NCBI GenBank assembly: GCA_036346205.1
Contig: JARFJB010001945.1
Coordinates: 3,334,001-3,398,000, forward strand
Direction: 5' to 3'
DNA length: 64,000 nt
From: Vesta saturnalis
Taxonomy: Eukaryota; Arthropoda; Insecta; Coleoptera; Lampyridae
The notes under the pieces were generated by a model. It searched no databases. It saw only the letters and a list, made by a program, of their open reading frames with translations, and was not told where the DNA came from. Both the position numbers and the translations under genes were made by a program. This document shows positions 44,949 through 56,410 of the stretch, piece after piece (within the stretch, counting starts at the first letter, position 1; every line of letters starts with the position of its first letter).

Positions 44949-47170
44949 TGTAGCATCCCCTAGGTACCCTATTTTGAAAAGTGTAATTTGAACTTATTTG
45001 CAATAATGAAAATTCAAGAACAAAACAATCGCTAAGTGATTTATCTTGGCTTTACTAAAGATAATGTTACTATTACCCAAATTAATTGATTCTCTTACTT
45101 TGACTTTCCTGACAATAATTAAAACATTAGAATTTATTTACAAGTCTGATATTTAATTACACGTAAACCACAAATATGACCAAACGAATGTGCCGTCTAG
45201 TGGTAGGTACGTTGTGCTATTTGACTAATATAGGCTGGACGAGGTTAAGTTTTGCATCATGTGGGGCTGGTAAACAATAAAATTATTCAAATTAAAATTA
45301 ACGAGCTTTGCGCAATGGTGGTACAGTCCGTTAATATACTGTTGCGGGAAAGAACCACCAATAAAACTCACTTTATTCATAAATAAGTAATTTCACAAGT
45401 ACATTAATATGTATCCACTTGGAAATTGTCTTTTACAATTAATAACCAAGCGCTATCCTGTACCCGTTCGCCCTCGACCCACCTCTACATAAATATAAAT
45501 ATAAACAACAAACAACAATGCTAATTCACCCAAATACCAGGGTGGGGAGTCTCTGATATTCAATTACTCGCAAACCTCAAATCTGATCAAACGAATGGGC
45601 CGTATAGCGGTAGGTACATTGTGCTATTTTACTAAGATAGGCTGGAGACGAGGTTAAGTGCTGTATCATGTGGGGCAGGTAAACAATAAAACTACTCAAA
45701 TTAAAATTTACGAGCTTTGCGCAATGGTGGTTCAGCCCGTTAGTATACTATTGTGAGAAAGAACCACCAACAACACCCACTTTATTCATAAATAAGTAAT
45801 TGCACAAGTACATTAATAAATCAAATAACTCAAAAAGAACAATGAAAGGGTTAAATATATAACAATATAACCATTAAATCAGGTTAAAGCGTGTACAAAA
45901 TTATACCATTAAGAGAAAAATAAATAAATAAATAGCAGTTTAGTTACACATAAACACAATAAAGAAAACCATGTAGTCACTCCTCCAATTGTGTCATAAA
46001 TAATCAGAATAAAAATCGTAATACCAAACATATGGCCCTTTAAAACCAATCATGCCGATCTTTAAGTAAATAAGCACATAAAAGAATAAGGCAAATTACG
46101 GTACATATAAAATACAACAACAGTAAAGTTACACATGTGATAATAAGGTAAAGGCAAGGACAAAAGAAAATAGACAAGGAATTTACACGTACACAATTGT
46201 TTAGTGACTACTAAAGCACAAAATACATATGTAAAATTACAATACATTACATATAAAGAGAAATTAGTTCGCAGGCAAACAATTTTATTTAACAAACTGA
46301 CACGAAAAAAACTCATTAAACAAAGCCTTACAAGGGTAAGTTATAAATAGATCATTGCATCGTGACCGATATATAAATTTGAATGTGTTAAGAAAATACA
46401 GCGCCCCTTTCTCAGGTTACATTCATCTATACAACAATAAAAACAATAAAAATAAAATTCGAGGTGTTTAATGGTCATCTGGACCCGGGTGTATGTACCC
46501 ACAAATTAGCGTTGGCTAATTCAAAAGAAAATGTACACACAAGAAATCTTTTAAAGACAAACTGTTCACAATGAAGGTATTTAATTAACCGCACCGATCT
46601 GGCTCGATCTTCATTCTAACTGTAACTAAACTTTTCCTCCTATTAACTACATTTGCTACGCAATCAACCCCCATTATACAAAAGTAAAAAAAAGCAAAAA
46701 AAAATTATTATGTTGGAATAGTTTCATAGTAATTATTGAACGACATTTCAATTTTACAAGTATGCAATCATCCGTAACAAGCGCTACATTTAGGTCTCAA
46801 CTTTCAGCGTACCAAACAAAGACATCTTTGATTGCAATGTGTACCGACGTAATTAGTTACTAACTAGTGACATTTTTACATCAAGAGCACGCGTATAGAA
46901 ATTTTCAACAATTCGTCACGCGAGTTTCGGCAGAACGCTTGTTTTTTTTACCCTAATATATGTTTTCTTTTTCTGTTCAACCTTTACTCAAATATCAATT
47001 ACAAACATTCCCACATTTCTTACCTCAAAATACATAAAATAAAATATTCCTAAAACATTAGCAAATTACGACGTATTACAAAGATATCAAAAATCCACTA
47101 ATTGTCTTTTCTATCGCGATTTGACAAACGTTTATTACCATGATAAAATTATCGCGGTCCGCTACTTACA
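44949..47170 (-). repeat. 3' LTR (long form)
   Basis: 2222 bp, against 1246 bp for the other LTR. It contains an internal tandem copy (about 45165-45408 repeated at 45569-45818, around GAACCACCAA and CGAGCTTTGCGCAATGG). It also has a central section (about 45820-46490) lacking in the 5' LTR. Confidence 0.75.
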
Positions 47171-47519
47171 GAACGGGGCTTTGAAAGCTCGAGGATGTCT
47201 GCTCGGAAACATACGGAGAGTTTTTAACATCCTTTGCTTCGGATTGTGGTCCTTTGCTATCTTCCGCTATGAACTAGAGCCATTAGCACTAAAACAAAAC
47301 TTAATTAGTACCCAGCTTAACTAGGCAACCTAAACGTCTATTAGACAACATGCTCAATAGACAATTAGAGAATATTAAAAATTATTATCAATTTTATGTT
47401 TACCTAAAACTTATAATAATTAGATAATGTGACTGAACAATACATGCATAAAATAATATGAATAATAAAAACAGGAAAAAAAATAAGAACAAAAAAATAA
47501 AAAAAATGGGTATATACAG
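47171..47519. other. LTR element internal, non-coding
   Basis: Remnant 3' internal region of the retrotransposon. It holds the minimal tRNA-repeat scar at 47372-47420; no protein recognised. Confidence 0.4.
47372..47420 (+). repeat. solo ends of the tRNA-like repeat
   Basis: About 49 bp consisting only of the left end (ATTAAAAATTATTATCAATT), a GTTTACCT core and the right end (AAAACTTATAATAAT) of the composite family. The tRNA modules are deleted. Imperfect direct repeats TTAGAGAAT/TTAGATAAT flank it. Confidence 0.6.
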
Positions 47520-47984
47520 CGAAGCTTCTACTTATTTTGGTCCACGCACGGTACTTAGGGCACAGCCATAGATATTCCTAGGATTCGGGCCTATGATAAC
47601 ACTTCAGGTTAGTAGTGTAATCTCTTCCAACGAACGGTACACGTTCGGGTAGGGTTTGCCTATGATACGAAGGAGGCCGGAATATAGGGGGAGAAACTTT
47701 GATATTTGTTTCCTGGAGGCGTCCGAAATATTACTTTCCTTAAGTAAAACGTAGTCGTCGATACAGTCTGTCACCTTGGTGTTTGAATCCCACTCCGTTC
47801 AAAAAAATCTGTTTTGCTAATATTCATGGCCATGTCGGCCTCCTTGAATGAACAAAAATTGTCCTAAGATATTGTATATTATCACAAAACGATTCAGATG
47901 CAGCCAAAAGATCATCAACGTAATTGAGGACAAACTGACGTAACTCTGGTCCTAAAATCACATCCATAGCTCTCGAAAAAAAAT
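47520..47984 (-). pseudogene. gypsy-like reverse transcriptase fragment
   Basis: Immediately after gag the minus strand reads FSRAMDVILGPELRQFVL, then NYVDDLLAASESF. This is the YVDD catalytic box (47911-47922) and following helix of an LTR-type reverse transcriptase. Continuation toward 47520 is only loosely recognisable and is interrupted by stops. Upstream RT motifs and protease are absent because a deletion fused this piece directly to gag. Confidence 0.75.
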
Positions 47985-49163
47985 CTAGTTTCCCTCACGG
48001 TCGTTTCCCGAAGATCGAGGAGGGGTCGCATTAGGGATCCAAACTGGCGGAGTTACGCTAAAAGAAGGCAACAGTGCCGGTAACTCACCAGCAAAATTGA
48101 CGGCCTGGCCTCGCGGAACGTCATTTCTCGGTTTCTTTGCTTCAATACCCGATAACCGTCCTAAAAAGGGAAGAGCTTCACTCAAGCCCCGGTCTGAACA
48201 GACTCCCCATAATGATTGGGTGGCAATGGGATATTGACGCATAGTTACGTACAAAATAACTTCCTCTGAGATAGGAGGGTCAAAAAGGCGATAGCCATTA
48301 ATTTGTTTCAGAAAATATTCTGCTAGAGACAACCTTACTTCTGTATGATAACGCATGTTATAGTTTATTGCGTTCAATGACCTGTTTCCCGGGTGACCAA
48401 AAAAACGCCAAAAAGCTTCTCTTAAACGAACCGTAATCTCGGGAATCGGCCTCATTTATCAACGCTCAACTTTGAGCACCGGCTTCTAGACACATTTTTG
48501 CCGCTCCTCACCCGACGAGTAATACGATTCCGCAAACTGCTCAAATTTACATAAGAAAACAACAGGGTGAAACCAATGGTTACCGCCCAGCTTTAATGGG
48601 GACCAAGTTTTATTAGATAGCACCAACAGAATATTGCGACATTCAGTACCTGAAAAGCTAACATCAGCGTTTTGAGAAGATGGTTCATATTCCGGGAGTG
48701 TATTGCCATCTCCGTTCACTTTAGGCTGTGTAGAGGTAATAAAGCGTACATAATAACTATTTCCAGTACTAAGTGACTGACCTTCACAAAAATCCGATGA
48801 GGATTTGTCCTCAGATAAGCCCGAATCCTGTGCACCATTTGGACCTCCATTTACGGGTGTAGTAAATAGCTTTTCGATGGTCCTCTGCGTCACAGCGCTC
48901 AGCTCGGGGAGACTTTCCAGCAATCTTCTTTGATTCCGGACCTTCTTGCCCGTCTTGGGGCTGCCATCTGCAGATCCCATCACCGGGTTATGTACATTAT
49001 CGACACATTGGGAGCTACCGTACATATCTACTCCAATAACTTCCGATTGGTCCATAATTATGGGCATAAACAAACAAAAATTAGTATTATCTTCGATACA
49101 TGTACGCAACTTTAAACCGTCAAGAATGGTGTTAATCCTGAAAGCAAGGGTTGCATATTTCAT
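47985..49163 (-). pseudogene. LTR retrotransposon gag-like protein
   Basis: Two open stretches, 49163-48486 (225 aa) and 48455-47985 (156 aa), are in the same frame. They are separated by about ten codons with stops TAG, TGA and TAA. The first has a variable, Ser/Asn-rich N-terminal half and ends FCKFEQFAESYYSSGEERQK. The second continues with REAFWRFFGHPGNRSL and RLSLAEYFLKQINGYRLFDP, a capsid-like helical layout, then PISEEVILYVTMRQYP. No zinc knuckle is seen before the deletion joint. Assignment to gag rests on position between LTR and RT and on this general character. Confidence 0.6.
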
Positions 49164-49237
49164 TAACCTACCGTTCGACAGGTATTATTGCTTAATGAAA
49201 ATAGTACAATTGCAAATTTTAGCAAAAGGAAAAAACT

Positions 49238-49240
49238 ATA

Positions 49241-49285
<45 letters not shown>
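49238..49285 (+). repeat. (TA)n microsatellite
   Basis: About 24 units with one early interruption, within the retrotransposon's 5' internal region. Confidence 0.95.
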
Positions 49286-49287
<2 letters not shown>

Positions 49288-49887
49288 CGCTTGTGCTTAC
49301 AAGTAAAATTTGACAGTTAATGTAATTAGCATTGCAAGAAACAAAATGAAATTTTTGGGCTTCTATTAAAATCCCACCTACTGAGAATTTATTGCAAAGT
49401 GACAACGTTAACAATTCATTATAAATCAGAAAAGTCGGTTGTATGTCTAACAACTCACTACTCTCACTGAGGCAAGTGCCTTAAAAATAAATAAAGAAGT
49501 CAACGCTTTCCAGATTAATTGCAATTTTATCATTAATAAAAAAATTTACTTAATCAGTGAAAAAATTTGTGCACAATTATTACATCAAAATCTTTCTTTA
49601 TGTGTTTTATTTGACTTATAAGGAAATTGTCTCCCCCCCCGGCCCTTCATAACAGATGTTAACAACCTTTCACCCGCACAATGCATGTTTTTCAATAAAA
49701 GTAGTTAATGGTTCAAAAGCTTAAAAAAAACTAAATTGATTTGCTCAAATTTAAACTCTCTCCTTTTCATCATTATTTCTTTTTTTTTTAATTTAATTAA
49801 AAGTAGAAAAGTTACTGTAATAAAAACGGACCAGAGGTAAACACGCCCCTAATGCAACACAACCCTATCCTGGTCACGACACCACTC
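49286..49887. other. retrotransposon 5' internal region with PBS-like site
   Basis: Non-coding leader between LTR and gag. Read on the minus strand, TGGTGTCGTGACCAGGAT begins three bases inside the LTR boundary (about 49884 downward), a plausible primer-binding site. Confidence 0.45.
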
Positions 49888-51133
49888 TGCAGCGTTCCCC
49901 ATGTACCCTATTTTGAAACGTGTAATTTGAACTTATTTACAATAATGCAAATTCAAGAAGAAAACAATAGCTAAGTGATTCATCTTGACTTTACTGGAGA
50001 TAATGTTACTATTACTCAAATTAATTGCTTGCCTTACTTTGCCTTTCCTGGCAATAATTAAAACAGAATTTATTTACAAGTCTCATATTTAATTACTCGT
50101 AAACCCCAAATATGACCAAACGAATGTGCCGGTAGGTAGGTACGTTGTGCTATTTGACTAAGATAGGCTGGACGAGGTTGTGTTGCACCATGTGGGGCTG
50201 GTAAACAATAAAATTATTCAAATACATTAATATGTACCCACTTGGCAATTGCCTCTTACAATTAATAACCAAGCGGTATCCTGTACCCGTTCGCCCACGA
50301 CCCACCTCTACACAAATATAAATATAAACAACAAACAACAATGCTAATTCACCTAAATACCAGGGCGACGGAGCCCTGTACTGTGTTTTATTTTAGCAGA
50401 TTTCAGCTTAATGAGCCCGCGTGCGAATATGATACCTTTGCAAGGCAATGCTCGATTTTTAGTACGTTATATAGGCATGTAGAATTATTTGTTGCCAGCC
50501 TTAATTTATATAAAAGTACCTGCTTACACTTGAATTCCTTTAATTGATCACAGGCACAAATCGTTAACATACGCGGTTTAACTTCAAGAAGGGTGACTGT
50601 TATTTATAGATTAATATTGGAAAAACAAACACCCGAAAGAAAAGGCAAATTAGCATTGGCTAATTCAAAAGATAATGTACACACAAGAAATCTGTTTACA
50701 ATGAAGGTATTTGATTAACCGCACCGATCCGGCTCGATCGACATTTTAACTGTAACTAAACTTTTATTTCAAACTAAACTACGTTTACTCTCGCAATCAA
50801 CCCCCATTTTTCAAAAGTAATAAAAAAAAACAAAACATTTATTAGATTGGAGTAGTTTCATCTTAATTATCGCGTCACGCCAGTTTCGGGAGAACACCTG
50901 TTTTTCTACCCTAGTATATGTTTCCTTTTTCTATTCAACCTTTACTCAAACATCAATTACAAACATTCCCACATTTCTTACTTAAAAATACATACATTAA
51001 AATATTCCGAAAGCATTAGCAAATTACGACGTAGTACAAAGATATCAAAAATCCACTAATTATCTTTTCTATCGCAGTAACAATGGCGATTTGACAAACG
51101 TTCATTACAATGACAGCATTTTCGCTACCTACA
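49888..51133 (-). repeat. 5' LTR (short form)
   Basis: It matches the other LTR at its left (49888-50365 against 44949-45545, with ~100 bp deleted near 50220) and at its right (50640-51133 against 46500-47170). The middle (50366-50635) is unlike the other LTR. Confidence 0.75.
50505..50512 (-). promoter_or_regulatory. candidate TATA box in LTR
   Basis: On the minus strand the sequence CTTTTATATAAATTAA lies within the 5' LTR in the correct transcription sense. It occurs only in the LTR's copy-specific middle part. Confidence 0.25.
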
Positions 51134-51253
51134 CATCCCCAATATAATTGTATCTATTAAAGAGTCAGCAAAAACTTCCCTTAATATAATTTAATGGTAT
51201 GGGGTATTACCAAACCATCCAAAAAACCTATGGTCAAAAAGCAGTCATAAACT

Positions 51254-51654
51254 TTGAAATTAAACTTACTAAAGAATATAACAGAAGATGTTTTTCCAGA
51301 ATTTATAAAAAAAAATAGAAAAAATGCTTCTATACATATAAAGAAAATGAAAATAGAAATGACTTCTCATTTTATAATAGTAAATAAACTTTTAAGTAAT
51401 GAAATTAGCTGTAATCATAAAACAATAATACAATTAGAAAATGATTTAGATTCATTAAACAGAAAAATAATTAACATAAATAATGAATTTCACTTTAAAT
51501 TTATACCTAATAAACAACAAGTTATTTATAACAAATTATTCTATAACATTAAATTAAAACAAACAAACAAATTTAACAACCTTGGTACTGAAAAATTAAA
51601 TTTGTATTAAAAACTGAAGAAAATTGGATTAAAAAACTAACAGGTATAAATGTG
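51254..51654 (+). pseudogene. Penelope ORF, N-terminal region
   Basis: A lysine/asparagine-rich frame starts at MKLNLLKNITEDVFPEF. It has a coiled-coil-like middle (IIQLENDLDSLNRKIININN) and runs to 51610, then shifts frame to ENWIKKLTGI just before the 1.08 kb insertion. The residues after the insertion continue the same protein. PLE proteins usually carry a helical N-terminal extension before the RT, which fits. Confidence 0.6.
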
Positions 51655-52733
51655 TAGCAATGCTTTAACTTAAGCCAAAGTATAATAAAAAATTAAATTG
51701 TAATAATAAGCACAATTTAATTGATAATGTGCCGCTGGCTCATCAGTAGATTGAGATAGGGAGGGTTCTAATTTAGCTCTTGATTAACCTACCTGAAATG
51801 CGTCTTGTTTCTCACCTGTTTAGTTATTTTCATTTCTTTAATTACTAAAAATGCAATGTAAAAAAAATTATAAAATATAATTAAATGAATTCTCGGGCAC
51901 CATGTTATCATTGACAGGAATAACAAAACCTATTTAATGAACATTAAATGCTTTCTAATAATAACAAAAAATAACAATATGCAATAAAGTTTATTACCAA
52001 ATTTATGGATAATAAGGAGAGGAAGAAAAAGGTTTTTAAAGCTAAGCTTAAAACTAAAAATTCACTACTATATAAATACCTCTGTATAATGGTTCCAGTG
52101 TTCATTTTGGATACGGAAATGTCAACTAGTATGATAGCGTTTCACAACATCCTTATGAGTCTTGTAATAACTCGATTAACTATGTGTTGGTAAAAATTTT
52201 CAATCCAATAAACTTATTGTATTCTTCCCAATAAAGATTATTACGAATACAGGTTCAATGAATAAAAAGAGGCGTACTTAAAAGTGAGTAATTAAAAAAA
52301 TTAAAAGGTGGTAAAAAGGTAAAAAATAATGTGCCTAAAAAAGCAAAGGCTTTAGCTAAAATATAATGAGAAAAAACAAACTCACCACCAAAAATATGAT
52401 GGCACACTATATAAAAAATTAAGTAAAAATCATTCTTATTGCTGTTAACAGTCAGCATTAACTTAATTACAAAAAGCTTTCTCAATAACTCAAGCGTAAA
52501 AGTTTTCTTGCGTTGCGCTGTTACATAATATAAATCCAATTTTTTTAAGAAAGGGAACTAAAACTATTTATGTAATATTACACCCAAAATATTTGTTCTA
52601 GGAAATGCCAATTAAATTGCCAGTTTTCAAATCTACACATTAATAATTAAAAACTTTTCTAATATTATGCCAAATAAATTAATGATTTTAGATTAACGTA
52701 TTTTTTAATACAACCACAAAAAAAGGTTGTTAC
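51655..52733. mobile_element. unidentified 1.08 kb insertion
   Basis: It interrupts the Penelope frame. The bases AAATGT (with one further near-match) lie on both sides (51648-51653, 52734-52739). The ends begin TAGCAATGC and finish AAGGTTGTTAC, at most a weak inverted repeat. The body is AT-rich. A hydrophobic minus-strand frame at 52255-52539 is open but unlike any protein I know. Class unknown. Confidence 0.6.
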
Positions 52734-53287
52734 AAATGTATCCAAAGAAATAATGCATTTTCTAGCTTTAGGTCCAAAATTCAGTATTGAACCTATTATT
52801 ACTAAAGATATCACAATAAAAAGTTTATTAGCATATAGATTATACTACATCTTTTATTAAAAATGAACACGGCAAAAACATCACTATAACAAAAGCAACA
52901 AACATAATTACAAATTATATTCATGAACCAAAAAGAAAATCTATTTTTAGAAATTTGTTATACAACACAACAAAATTTCTAAATGAAAATCCTAACATTA
53001 TTATTACTAAATCTGATAAAGGTAATGTTACGGTTATCATAAAAAAACAACAATACTTAAATATATCTAATGAACTCATTAATAATAACATTTCTTATTT
53101 GGAAATTGATAAAGATTCTTCATCACGTATAACAAAAGAATGTAATAACCTTGTTAATCAACTTTTCAATAAAAAGAAATTGATAAAGATACAAAACAAA
53201 AATTAACTTCCTATAATGGTGTCTCTGCAAAGTTCTATACGTTAAGTAAAATACATAAACCTACACTATCTGCTAGACCGATCAATT
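52734..53287 (+). pseudogene. Penelope ORF, fingers region of RT
   Basis: It continues with SKEIMHFLALGPKFSIEP, frame-shifted sequence, then 52955-53206 with NPNIIITKSDKGNVTVI, a recognisable PLE reverse-transcriptase finger motif. After another shift YTLSKIHKPTLSARPI runs up to the DNA transposon at 53288. The protein picks up again at 56415 with SLNTPTEAITK. Confidence 0.75.
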
Positions 53288-56200
53288 GGGCCGTGTTATG
53301 CAGAAAGCTACCAACCCACACACCTACCATTTTTGGAATTGGTTGCGCATTGCAATCTTTATTCGTCATACTACATTTTTCAGAAACCTACCACACCAGT
53401 ATATGTATATACAAACTATACTGCGGTAATCTACTAACCCACAGTCTGGTTATTGAGCACTAGACATTTTACAGAATGCTACCACTCCACATGGTAGGTT
53501 TCTGCATATCTAATTTGTGGATACATCTGGCGACCATGTGGGTTGGTAGGTTTCTGCATTTTACCTTTCTACCTGCCAATAGGTTATGTTTTATGTATGT
53601 TAGCAGAAGCAATCGTTTGTCTCTGGTGTTAGTTTTGTTTTCGCAGTTACCCTGTTTGTGCGGCGTGTTCGCGGCAATTGGAAAATAGTTTTAGAGTGCT
53701 TAAGAATGTTTAGCAACCGAACAATAAAAATCATTAACGCATTAAGAGAAAATGATTCCATTGCAAGTAAGTAAAATGGCTTTATAATATTATTTTTATG
53801 TTATGTAGTGTGAGTTCAAAATTGTACACTGGTATTTTATGCAACACTTTCGTGAACAATAGCGAGTACCTGTATAATATTGCATCTTTTACAATGTCGT
53901 TACGTGTTACAGGTAATGTTTCTCGAGAAGTGTCTGAAAGAAACCAGTCCCAGCCCGAACAAATGTTAGTGGCGAGAGAAGAACCTCAACTTGAATACGA
54001 AATTAAAAGTCATGAAGATACACTTGACGAAACGAATGATAACCAAAGTGAAGTAGATAATCAGCAATCCTCGAGTATTATCTCTGAAAATAAGGAAATG
54101 GAGGTGGAACTTGAGAAAGACAATGCGGAACTGAATTAAACGAGTTTTCAGAGGACGATGATGATAGTGTAGTAGATCCCGACTTTGAAGTAGGTAGCGA
54201 CGCAGGTAGCGACAGTGATCATTCGGATAACCCTCATATTGTAGCAGATTGCGAAGAAAACAATGAGAACAGAGTCGTTCCAGCATGTTACAAGGAAGAC
54301 CACGTAAAGGAAGAAAAAGAAAGTTTGGAACCCAAAATCGAGCTCTCAAAAACTACACAAAATAGTAATAACTCGTATTACGACTATAAAGGCAAAAAAT
54401 TGATAGCAAAGTATTTGTGGATTTTGACTGTAAATGTAAGATGATGTAAGGAAACAGTAACTGCCGAGAGGCGCAAGAAGGAATTTGATCGATTTTGGTC
54501 ACTCAAGTCGTATGACTCACAAACTAACTTTATCGCTGCAGGTGTGTCAGAGCGAGAAAAAAAGGACTTATGGAAGAAACCCTGACAAGAGAAAATTTAC
54601 CCGAACTTATAAACTAGACAATAACATAGTATGCAGGAAATGTATGTAAAATCATTAGGCATTACCACATTCAGGGTAAATACGGCTCTGAACAAATTTC
54701 AAGGCCGTGCTCCCTTACTGACCAAAGAGGACTTAAACAGGGTGGTAAAAACAAGATAGCTGTAGAAAGAGAAGATAAAATAATGAAGCAAATTGATAAC
54801 ATTCCAAAATATATTTCACATTACTCCCGATCTAAGACGGAAGCCAACTTTTGCCACCTGGTATGACACTTAGAAAAATGTACGAACTCTACTGCGGGAA
54901 TGTCAAGACCCAGTGAGCCTGTCTACCTATAAAAAGGTATTTTATACTAAATTCAATTTGCGATTTAAGATTTTACAAAAGGACACATGCAATACCTGTG
55001 ACAGCCTAAAATGCAGCAGAACAATGAAACTAATCCGGAAAAAAGAAGAAATTAAAGATAACCATTTGAAGCATTTAAAACTGGCAGAAACAGCTCAAGA
55101 GCTTAGAAGAGAAGATTTTAAACAAGCCAGAGACCATAAAATATACGAGTGCTTAACATTTGATCTCCAAAAAACGCTTCCTCTTCCACGTATACCTACA
55201 AGCATAGTCTTCTATAAACAGCAACTTTGGGTATATAACGCCGGTGTTCATAGTGGAAAAACAGATATAGGGTACTGTTATGTATGGGTGGAAGGTGTAG
55301 CAGGACGGGGAGCACAGGAAGTGGGTCTTGCTTATTGAAACATATAAAACCCGCGTATCCTCTGATGTTGAACATTTAACCCTATGGTGTGACTCGTGTG
55401 GAGGACAAAATAGGAATGTAAAACTTACATTGATGTTACGGTCCATTTTACACTCTACTCCACAACTGGAAAGTATTACTATCAAGTTTTTATATTCGGG
55501 CCATAGCTTCCTTCCGAATGATTCGGACTTTAGTGATATCGAGTGTGCCTTAAAGCATCAACAACGAATGTATGTTCCAGACGATTATATATCCGTAATG
55601 AAGCAATGCCGAAAGAAGAAACCATTCGTTGTTACAAAATGGACCCTTCAGACTTCTTTGGTTCATCGAAAATTGAAAAAATGTCACAAACCGAAAAACT
55701 TCTACTAGTGGCGCAAAAATAAATTGGTTAAAATTCGCTCAATAAGAATGGAAAAAGAGGAACCGTTCATATTGAAAATAAGACAAAATGATTTTAATAG
55801 CCCAGAGGAATTTGTAAATATACGGAAGATTATGCGTGGCAAGGCAGCTGGAATTGCAATTCCATTTTAATGAATTAGTTGAACTGTGGCCCAATGGTAA
55901 GGCAATAGCTGAAGCTAAACTTCAAAATCTGCGAGAAATGCTTCACCTAATTCCCAATGACGCGTTAGATTTCTGTAGTACCCTGGTAGGTGATCCTAAT
56001 ATCGTTGAAGATATTGACGGACACAATATTGAGCAGCTGGACTTTGAAATAGAATCCGAGTAATGCATAGATTTTAGTGAGTAAGAATATTTTGTCATTT
56101 ATTTTTTTTTTGAAAATAAACATTAAAACTGAACTTCTTCAGAACGCGGGTATTTTATTTTGTATTTTTCCCTCTATGTCTATAATGCAGAATGCTACCA

Positions 56201-56410
56201 ACCCACAAAATTTCAGAAAAAATGTGCCTTCTGGATTTGAAATGATTATCGTGCTTAAGTGCACGTAGAATAATATTAAAACTGAAAAGCTCACACCTGA
56301 AAGTAAATAAATAACAAACAAAATTTTACTGAAAAGTTATAATATCTATTTACCTGATTATCTCAAAACTAAACCCCAGTGGGTTGGTAGCTTTTTGCAT
56401 AACACGGTCC
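53288..56410 (+). mobile_element. 3.1 kb DNA transposon with subterminal repeats
   Basis: Terminal inverted repeats of 33 bp with two differences begin GGGCCGTGTTATGCAGAAAG at the left and GGACCGTGTTATGCAAAAAG at the right (inverted). AATT flanks both sides (53284-53287, 56411-56414). Inside each end a motif close to GCAGAAWGCTACCAACCCAC recurs in both orientations. Copies lie at about 53300, 53379, 53424, 53471, 53488, 53534, 56186 and 56375. It is inserted in the Penelope RT frame. The gene inside is described separately. Confidence 0.88.
53706..56063 (+). pseudogene. transposase-like protein with SCGGQNRN motif
   Basis: Exon 1 starts at an ATG at 53706 (MFSNRTIKIINALREN). A 146 bp GT-AG intron (53767-53912; GTAAGT donor, TTACAG acceptor) joins it in frame to a long acidic region ending EFSEDDDDSVVDPDFE. 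A basic stretch with RPRKGRKRKF and a Cys-bearing segment (VDFDCKCK...ERRKKEFDRFWSLKSYD) follow. The conserved core is next: KVFYTKFNLRFKILQKDTC, CLTFDLQKTLPLPRIPTS, GRGAQEVG, LWCDSCGGQNRNVKL with a likely catalytic Asp, and GHSFLPNDSDFSDIE. A C-terminal FNELVELWPNGKAIAEAKLQ block ends in a TAA at 56063. Proteins of this type are widespread but mostly uncharacterised in insects (DUF7869-like, in my judgement). At least five frameshifts or stops inactivate this copy. Confidence 0.75.

Larger units (their letters stand above)
44949..51133 (-). mobile_element. Ty3/gypsy-like LTR retrotransposon, deleted
   Basis: Direct terminal repeats (44949-47170 and 49888-51133) enclose gag and a reverse-transcriptase fragment on the minus strand. 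The 4 bp CATC occurs just outside both ends (44945-44948, 51134-51137), and removing the element restores the Penelope leader. LTR ends are TG..CA in both. Protease, the N-terminal RT, RNase H and integrase are missing, so the copy depends on others or is dead. Confidence 0.85.

Noticed and set aside
48930..49287. Plus-strand frames overlapping the retrotransposon
   Set aside because: They are antisense shadows of the gag-like frame and run into a TA repeat.
52255..52539. Hydrophobic 94-residue frame as a small membrane protein gene
   Set aside because: AT-rich DNA readily yields Phe/Leu/Ile-rich frames. There is no signal of conservation and it lies inside an unidentified insertion.
53966..54349. 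127-residue minus-strand frame inside the 3.1 kb transposon
   Set aside because: It is antisense to the acidic exon of the transposase-like gene. The residue composition mirrors that exon and no domain is visible.
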